DNA of 64,000 nt. Origin: RGIG4576 sp045656705. Its GTDB lineage: Bacteria; Bacteroidota; Bacteroidia; Bacteroidales; Muribaculaceae. The position numbers were made by a program, and so were the translations under genes. The notes below the pieces were generated by a model that was not told the DNA's origin, did not search any database, and saw nothing but the letters and a program-made list of their open reading frames with translations. Below, piece after piece: positions 58,889 to 64,000 of the stretch; the first letter of the stretch is position 1, and every line of letters starts with the position of its first letter. Location: the NCBI GenBank assembly GCA_045656705.1, contig JAZORR010000043.1:1-64000 (forward strand), given 5' to 3'.

Positions 58889-60373
58889 ATGAAGTCAAAC
58901 GAAAATAACGAAAAAGTAATAAACAAGCGTAGCGAAAACGAAGAAATCATACACAATGCTGCCAATAGCGACTATAAGTATGGTTTCGTGACCGACATTG
59001 ATATGCACATCATCCCAAAAGGACTCGATGAAAATGTGGTGCGCTACATCTCGCAAATGAAGGGCGAACCAGAATGGATGCTCGACTTCCGTCTTGAGGC
59101 TTTCAGATATTGGCTCACACTCACTCCTCCTACTTGGGCACATCTCGATATTCCTGAAATAGATTTTCAAGATATCAGTTACTTTGCTGCCCCAAAACAA
59201 AAAGAAGGTCCAGAGAGTCTCGATGAGGTAGATCTAGAGGTGCGTAAAACATTCGACAAACTTGGTATTTCGCTCGAAGAACAAATGCGATTGTCGGGTA
59301 TCGCTGTAGATGCTGTGATGGATAGTGTGAGCGTGAAAACTACCTACAAGGATAAACTTGCCGAACTTGGCGTAATCTTCTGCTCTATCTCGGAAGCTAT
59401 CAAAGATTACCCCGACTTGGTGAAGAAATACCTTGGCTCGGTGGTGAACTACCGCGACAATTTCTATGCAGCACTCAATAGTGCAGTATTCTCTGACGGA
59501 TCGTTTGTGTACATACCAAAGGGAGTGCGATGCCCAATGGAACTTTCTACTTATTTCCGCATCAACGCCAAAGACACAGGTCAATTTGAGCGTACACTTA
59601 TCGTGGCCGATGACGATGCATACGTGAGCTACCTCGAAGGTTGTACAGCCCCAATGCGCGACGAGAATCAACTTCACGCAGCAATAGTGGAAATCGTAGT
59701 AGAAGACCGTGCAGAAGTGAAATATTCGACTGTGCAAAACTGGTATCCTGGCGATAAAGATGGCAAGGGTGGTATCTACAATTTTGTAACCAAACGAGGA
59801 CTTTGTAGAGGCGATTTCTCAAAAATCTCGTGGACACAAGTAGAAACCGGTTCGGCTATCACATGGAAATACCCAAGCTGCATCCTACAAGGTGACAACT
59901 CAGTGGGTGAATTCTATTCGGTGGCAGTGACCAACAATCACCAGCAAGCCGATACAGGTACCAAAATGATACACATAGGCAAGAATACCCGAAGCACAAT
60001 AGTATCGAAGGGTATATCTTCAGGTTTAAGCCAAAATAGTTATCGTGGTCTAGTGAAAGTATTGCCAAAGGCTACAAACAGCCGCAATTTCACACAATGC
60101 GATAGCCTATTGCTCACCGACACCTGTGGTGCTCACACATTCCCTTATATCGATGTTCAAAACGACTCATCGGTGGTGGAACACGAAGCTACTACATCAA
60201 AAATCAACGAAGAACAAATCTTCTACTGCAATCAGCGTGGTATCCCAACAGAAGATGCTATCGGCTTGATAGTAAACGGATATGCCAAGGAAGTAATGGC
60301 TAAGTTGCCGATGGAATTTGCTGTAGAGGCACAAAAATTGCTTTCTATCTCACTCGAAGGAAGCGTAGGATAA
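58889..60373 (+). CDS. sufB: Fe-S cluster assembly protein SufB
   Basis: Scaffold subunit of the SUF system, 494 residues, with a right-handed parallel beta-helix. It carries SVKTTYKDKLAELGVIFCSISEAIKDYPDLVKKYLGSVV, FSDGSFVYIPKGVRCPMELSTYFRINA, VSYLEGCTAPMRDENQLHAAIVEI and CDSLLLTDTCGAHTFPYIDVQN, typical of SufB and containing the cysteines that bind the nascent cluster. First gene of sufBCDS; sufC follows after 28 bp. Confidence 0.95.
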   Translation: MKSNENNEKVINKRSENEEIIHNAANSDYKYGFVTDIDMHIIPKGLDENVVRYISQMKGEPEWMLDFRLEAFRYWLTLTPPTWAHLDIPEIDFQDISYFAAPKQKEGPESLDEVDLEVRKTFDKLGISLEEQMRLSGIAVDAVMDSVSVKTTYKDKLAELGVIFCSISEAIKDYPDLVKKYLGSVVNYRDNFYAALNSAVFSDGSFVYIPKGVRCPMELSTYFRINAKDTGQFERTLIVADDDAYVSYLEGCTAPMRDENQLHAAIVEIVVEDRAEVKYSTVQNWYPGDKDGKGGIYNFVTKRGLCRGDFSKISWTQVETGSAITWKYPSCILQGDNSVGEFYSVAVTNNHQQADTGTKMIHIGKNTRSTIVSKGISSGLSQNSYRGLVKVLPKATNSRNFTQCDSLLLTDTCGAHTFPYIDVQNDSSVVEHEATTSKINEEQIFYCNQRGIPTEDAIGLIVNGYAKEVMAKLPMEFAVEAQKLLSISLEGSVG

Positions 60374-60401
60374 TATCAAAACAAGAAAAAAACAAAGGAA
60401 T

Positions 60402-61181
60402 ATGGAAATCAAACCAAACCTACTCACTATAACCGACCTTCATGCAAGCATCGAAGGAAAGGAAATTCTAAAAGGATTGAATCTTGAAATTCGTCCGGGC
60501 GAAGTACATGCTATTATGGGGCCAAATGGTTCGGGCAAAAGTACACTCTCGGCAGTGCTTACAGGTAACCCTGCTTACACCGTGACAGGTGGCTCTGCTG
60601 ATTTCAATGGTAAGGACCTTTTCGCTTTATCACCAGAAGACCGTTCGCACGAAGGTCTATTCTTGAGTTTTCAATACCCTGTAGAAATACCAGGCGTGTC
60701 GATGGTGAACTTTATGCGTGCCGCAGTGAACGAAAAGCGTAAGTATTTCAATCAAGAGCCAATCTCGGCAAGCGATTTCTTGAAACTTATGCGCGAAAAG
60801 CGTGCTATCGTAGAACTAGACAACAAACTTGCGTCGCGCTCGGTGAACGAAGGTTTCTCGGGTGGCGAAAAGAAGCGTAACGAAATCTTTCAAATGGCAA
60901 TGCTTGAGCCTAAACTATCTATTCTCGACGAAACTGATAGTGGATTAGATATCGATGCACTACGCATCGTGGCTGGTGGTGTGAACAAACTAAAAACTGA
61001 AAACAATGCTACTATTGTGATCACTCACTACCAACGCCTACTCGACTATATCAAGCCAGACTTTGTGCATGTGCTTTATAAAGGACGCATCGTGAAATCG
61101 GGTGGTCCTGAACTTGCACTCGTGCTTGAAGAAAAGGGTTATGACTGGATTAAAGAAGAAATCGACAACCAAATCGACTAA
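60402..61181 (+). CDS. sufC: Fe-S cluster assembly ATPase SufC
   Basis: ABC-type ATPase of the SUF complex, 259 residues. Walker A GPNGSGKST, signature FSGGEKKRNE (the SufC form), Walker B LSILDETDSGLD, H-loop ITHYQRLLDYI. It drives conformational change in the SufB/SufD pair. It sits between sufB and sufD with short gaps (28 and 11 bp). Confidence 0.95.
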   Translation: MEIKPNLLTITDLHASIEGKEILKGLNLEIRPGEVHAIMGPNGSGKSTLSAVLTGNPAYTVTGGSADFNGKDLFALSPEDRSHEGLFLSFQYPVEIPGVSMVNFMRAAVNEKRKYFNQEPISASDFLKLMREKRAIVELDNKLASRSVNEGFSGGEKKRNEIFQMAMLEPKLSILDETDSGLDIDALRIVAGGVNKLKTENNATIVITHYQRLLDYIKPDFVHVLYKGRIVKSGGPELALVLEEKGYDWIKEEIDNQID

Positions 61182-61192
61182 TCACATAGCCT

Positions 61193-62560
61193 ATGTCAGC
61201 ATTAAATCAATATATCGACCTTTACAAGGACAATCGCACCACCATCTGTGCCAAATCGGTGGAGCCTATGAATGCACTTCGCGACAAGGCTCTCGAGGCA
61301 TTGATGGATAAGGCTCTACCTCGTAAAGGCGACGAAAATTACGAAATCACCGACCTCGAAAGCATTTATGCACCAGACTATGGTGTAAATATCAATCGCT
61401 TCGATTTCGGAGCCGACACCGCAAACGCGTTTCGTTGCGATGTGCCAAACATGAGCACATGGCTATATTTTGCTTTCAACGATACCTACTATAGCAGTCG
61501 CACAGCCTCTATCGGAATGCCCGAAGGAGTGCTTATCGGTTCGATAAGAGAATTTGCAGCACAACACTCATCTCTTATCAGTCAATACTACGGCACTATC
61601 GCTCCTATGGAAAATCCTACAGTGGCACTAAACACTATGCTTGCTCAAGATGCATTACTTATCTACATTCCAAAGAATGTAACACTCGAAAAGCCATTGC
61701 AACTTGTAAACATCCTCAATGCCACTATTCCTGTGATGACTTGTCGCAGAATACTTATAATCCTTGAAGAGAATACTCACGCCAAGATGCTTGTGTGTGA
61801 CCATACTCAAAATCAAGAGATGAAATTCCTCAACACACAAGTGATAGAGGTATTTGCTGGAAAGAACTCATCGTTTGACCTTTACGATCTTGAGGAGTCA
61901 AGTGCAAGCACTCACAGAGTGTCATCGCTATGGGTACGCCAAGAGGAAGGTTCGAATGTACTTGTAAACGGAATCACATTGGTGAATGGTGTTACACGCA
62001 ACGATTATGCAATAGATGTAGTGGGCGAACATTGCGAAACTCACCTATATGGTATGGCCATTGCAGGCGACTCACAACACGTAGACAACCACACCGATAT
62101 CAATCATCGAGTGGGACACTGCTCGAGTAACGAACTCTTCAAATACATTCTTGAAGACCAAGCAAGGGGTGCATTTTGTGGCAAAATACTCGTAGAACCT
62201 AACGCTCCAAAAATAGAGGCTTACCAAAGCAATAAAAACATCTGCACTTCATCAGAAGCAAAGATGTATACCAAGCCTCAACTTGAAATCTACACCGATG
62301 ACGTGAAGTGTAGCCATGGTTCTACAATAGGCCAACTCGACCAAGATGCAATCTTCTATATGCAAGCTCGCGGCATCTCTAAAACTGAAGCTCGTATGCT
62401 ACTTATGCAGGCATTTATGACCGATGTGATAGCTACAGTGCGTATGGATTCGCTAAAGGACCGATTGCGTCATCTTATCGACAAACGCTTATATGGCAAA
62501 CTTACCCTTTGCCAACAATGTGGAGCCGACTGCCACGATATCATCAACAATATTGAATAA
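61193..62560 (+). CDS. sufD: Fe-S cluster assembly protein SufD
   Basis: Partner of SufB, 455 residues with the shared beta-helix region: NHTDINHRVGHCSSNELFKYILEDQARGAFCGKILVEPNAPKIEAYQSNKNI and ARGISKTEARMLLMQAFM are SufD signatures. It forms the SufBC2D complex. The gene lies 11 bp after sufC and 14 bp before sufS. Confidence 0.94.
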   Translation: MSALNQYIDLYKDNRTTICAKSVEPMNALRDKALEALMDKALPRKGDENYEITDLESIYAPDYGVNINRFDFGADTANAFRCDVPNMSTWLYFAFNDTYYSSRTASIGMPEGVLIGSIREFAAQHSSLISQYYGTIAPMENPTVALNTMLAQDALLIYIPKNVTLEKPLQLVNILNATIPVMTCRRILIILEENTHAKMLVCDHTQNQEMKFLNTQVIEVFAGKNSSFDLYDLEESSASTHRVSSLWVRQEEGSNVLVNGITLVNGVTRNDYAIDVVGEHCETHLYGMAIAGDSQHVDNHTDINHRVGHCSSNELFKYILEDQARGAFCGKILVEPNAPKIEAYQSNKNICTSSEAKMYTKPQLEIYTDDVKCSHGSTIGQLDQDAIFYMQARGISKTEARMLLMQAFMTDVIATVRMDSLKDRLRHLIDKRLYGKLTLCQQCGADCHDIINNIE

Positions 62561-62574
62561 TTTGAACATTTTAT

Positions 62575-63798
62575 ATGCTCACACACCAAGACATACTACA
62601 AATACGCAAACAATTCCCTATCCTCGACACTAAAATCGAGGGTAAACCACTCATATACCTCGATAGTGCCGCCACTTCTCAAACTCCAGAATGCGTGGTG
62701 GACACTATCACTTATATGTATCGTAATCTGAAGGCTAATGTGCATCGTGGAGTGCACACTCTTTCGCAACTTGCTACTGATCGTCAAGAACTGACTCGCG
62801 AAAAAGTGCGCCAATACATCAATGCAGCAAGCACCGAAGAAATCATCTTCACCCGCGGAACCACCGAAGCCATCAACCTTGTAGCATCGTCTTATGGCAA
62901 TGCTTTGTCGCATGGCGATGAAGTAATCATCACTACTATGGAGCATCACGCAAATATTGTGCCTTGGCAACTTTTACAACGCAATAAACGCATCAGCCTT
63001 CGTGTTGTCCCTATTAACAATAAGGGCGAGATAGACATAGAGGCATACAAAGATCTTTTCACCGAGAATACTCGTTTTGTGGCAATCAGCCATGTGTCGA
63101 ATGTGCTCGGCACAGTGAACCCTGTGAAGGAAATGATTCACATAGCACATAAGCACGGAGTGCCTGTATTGGTGGACGGAGCTCAAGCCGTATCCTACAC
63201 CAAGGTGGATGTGCAAGATCTCAAAGCTGACTTCTATGCATTTTCGGCTCACAAAATGTATGGTCCTACCGGAGTGGGAGTGCTTTATGGAAAGAAAAAA
63301 TTCCTTGAACAAATGCCTCCTTACCAAGGTGGTGGCGAAATGATAGGCACAGTATCGTTTGACAAAACCACTTTTGCCAAACTTCCATATAAATTTGAGG
63401 CCGGAACACCCGACTTTGTGGGTATCGCTGCATTTGCTACAGCACTTGAGTTTATAGAAAGTATTGGCATAGAAAACATAGCAGCACACGAAGATGCACT
63501 TATGCAAGCTGCTACCGAAGGACTGATGCAAATACCAGGAATGGAAATATATGGCACAGCTCCCGAAAAGAGTGCTGTAATATCATTCCTCGTAAACAAC
63601 ATCAATTCTTACGATATGGGTACAATCCTCGACAAATTAGGTATAGCAGTACGCACAGGTCATCATTGCGCCGAGCCTCTGATGCATCGCCTCGGTGTGG
63701 AGGGTACAGTGAGAGCATCGTTTGGTGTGTATAACACTATGGACGAAGTGGAACAATTTGTGGCTGCAGTGAAACGCGTGGCTAATATGTTTGGTTAA
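62575..63798 (+). CDS. sufS: Cysteine desulfurase SufS
   Basis: Class V PLP aminotransferase fold, 407 residues, group II (SufS) desulfurase that supplies sulfur. The PLP lysine is in FYAFSAHKMYGPTGVGVLYG, with TMEHHANIVPWQLL and the active-site cysteine in VRTGHHCAEPLMHRLG (about residue 362). No sufE or sufU is seen between it and the window edge, so the sulfur shuttle protein may lie beyond or elsewhere. Confidence 0.94.
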   Translation: MLTHQDILQIRKQFPILDTKIEGKPLIYLDSAATSQTPECVVDTITYMYRNLKANVHRGVHTLSQLATDRQELTREKVRQYINAASTEEIIFTRGTTEAINLVASSYGNALSHGDEVIITTMEHHANIVPWQLLQRNKRISLRVVPINNKGEIDIEAYKDLFTENTRFVAISHVSNVLGTVNPVKEMIHIAHKHGVPVLVDGAQAVSYTKVDVQDLKADFYAFSAHKMYGPTGVGVLYGKKKFLEQMPPYQGGGEMIGTVSFDKTTFAKLPYKFEAGTPDFVGIAAFATALEFIESIGIENIAAHEDALMQAATEGLMQIPGMEIYGTAPEKSAVISFLVNNINSYDMGTILDKLGIAVRTGHHCAEPLMHRLGVEGTVRASFGVYNTMDEVEQFVAAVKRVANMFG

Positions 63799-63812
63799 GA
63801 AAAACAGTGGTT

Positions 63813-64000
63813 ATGAATGCCGAAGATATCAGAACTATTGATTTCGACCTAAAAATCGACAACGATACATTTGTGCAAACTACCATCACAAATGTGGCTA
63901 ATAGATATAAAGTATTCTATTGCTTCAAGGATGGCGACACTCGCGAAGATGGCGAGGATAGATGCTCTGCAGAGGCTTTTAATGCTATCGCATCGCAAGT
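63813..64000 (+). CDS. Partial gene after sufS, unrecognised
   Basis: An ATG at 63813 opens a frame with no stop to the window edge (62 codons), beginning MNAEDIRTIDFDLKIDN and rich in acidic residues. It follows sufS by 14 bp and is probably in the same transcript. No family is recognised from the fragment; it is not obviously SufE, SufU or SufT. Confidence 0.6.
   Translation, partial: MNAEDIRTIDFDLKIDNDTFVQTTITNVANRYKVFYCFKDGDTREDGEDRCSAEAFNAIASQ

Overview
The window looks like chromosome from a gut-type member of the order Bacteroidales. The signs are the promoter form TTTG-N19/20-TAnnTTTG in front of many genes, a SecDF fusion, a fumarate reductase/succinate dehydrogenase of the C-A-B type, a type IX sorting tail on a CotH-like protein, a NigD-like lipoprotein, DUF4250 and DUF5683 proteins, and an arginine operon that includes proC. 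The genus cannot be fixed from this sequence. Most genes are housekeeping genes in good order. There is no CRISPR array, no complete insertion sequence and no rRNA operon.

Layout. 0.4-4.4 kb: a GH25 lysozyme-like protein and an iron/B12-type ABC importer (binding lipoprotein, permease, ATPase). 4.5-9.1 kb: RNase R (minus), a candidate small RNA, and a secreted CotH-family protein. 9.2-16.9 kb: a hypothetical membrane protein, a SulP anion transporter, a ZIP metal transporter, two tandem paralogous small membrane proteins (one interrupted by an in-frame TAA), and sdh/frdCAB. 17-20.4 kb: a more AT-rich accessory block (beta-barrel protein, small secreted protein, TPR membrane regulator) flanked by modular intergenic repeats. 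20.4-26.3 kb: ssb and the arginine operon argR-GNAT-argG-argC-argD-proC. 26.5-31 kb: LysM transglycosylase, DUF5683, parB, parA. 31.2-34.8 kb: Spy-like protein, anti-sigma, ECF sigma, gyrB. 35-39.2 kb: ridA, a tRNA-Glu/rpsT/tRNA-Glu unit, recO, two TPM-domain proteins, lemA and tRNA-Arg. 39.2-41.1 kb: an AT-rich two-gene cassette (exonuclease-BRCT plus a Y1/HUH-like protein) with a nucleotidyltransferase remnant. 41.1-51.7 kb: secDF, an Ig-like lipoprotein, an EamA transporter, an esterase, cysS, DUF3467, a NigD-like protein and lolD. 51.8-58.7 kb: asnA, tRNA-Asp, crcB, an FKBP, a candidate sRNA, thioredoxin, a patatin, DUF4250, miaA and a MATE pump. 58.9-64 kb: sufBCDS and a partial gene running off the edge.

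The observations most worth a second look are these: (1) the exonuclease-BRCT/HUH pair beside tRNA-Arg, in which the residue aligned with the Y1 catalytic tyrosine is glutamate; (2) an in-frame TAA in one of two tandem paralogues that align without gaps; (3) a 25-bp dyad element at identical spacing upstream of both the ABC importer and sdhCAB, placed like a class II activator site; (4) two promoter-plus-terminator units with no gene, which are candidate small RNAs; and (5) rpsT lying between two identical tRNA-Glu genes in what looks like one transcription unit. All names come from reading the translations and motifs; no database search was run.
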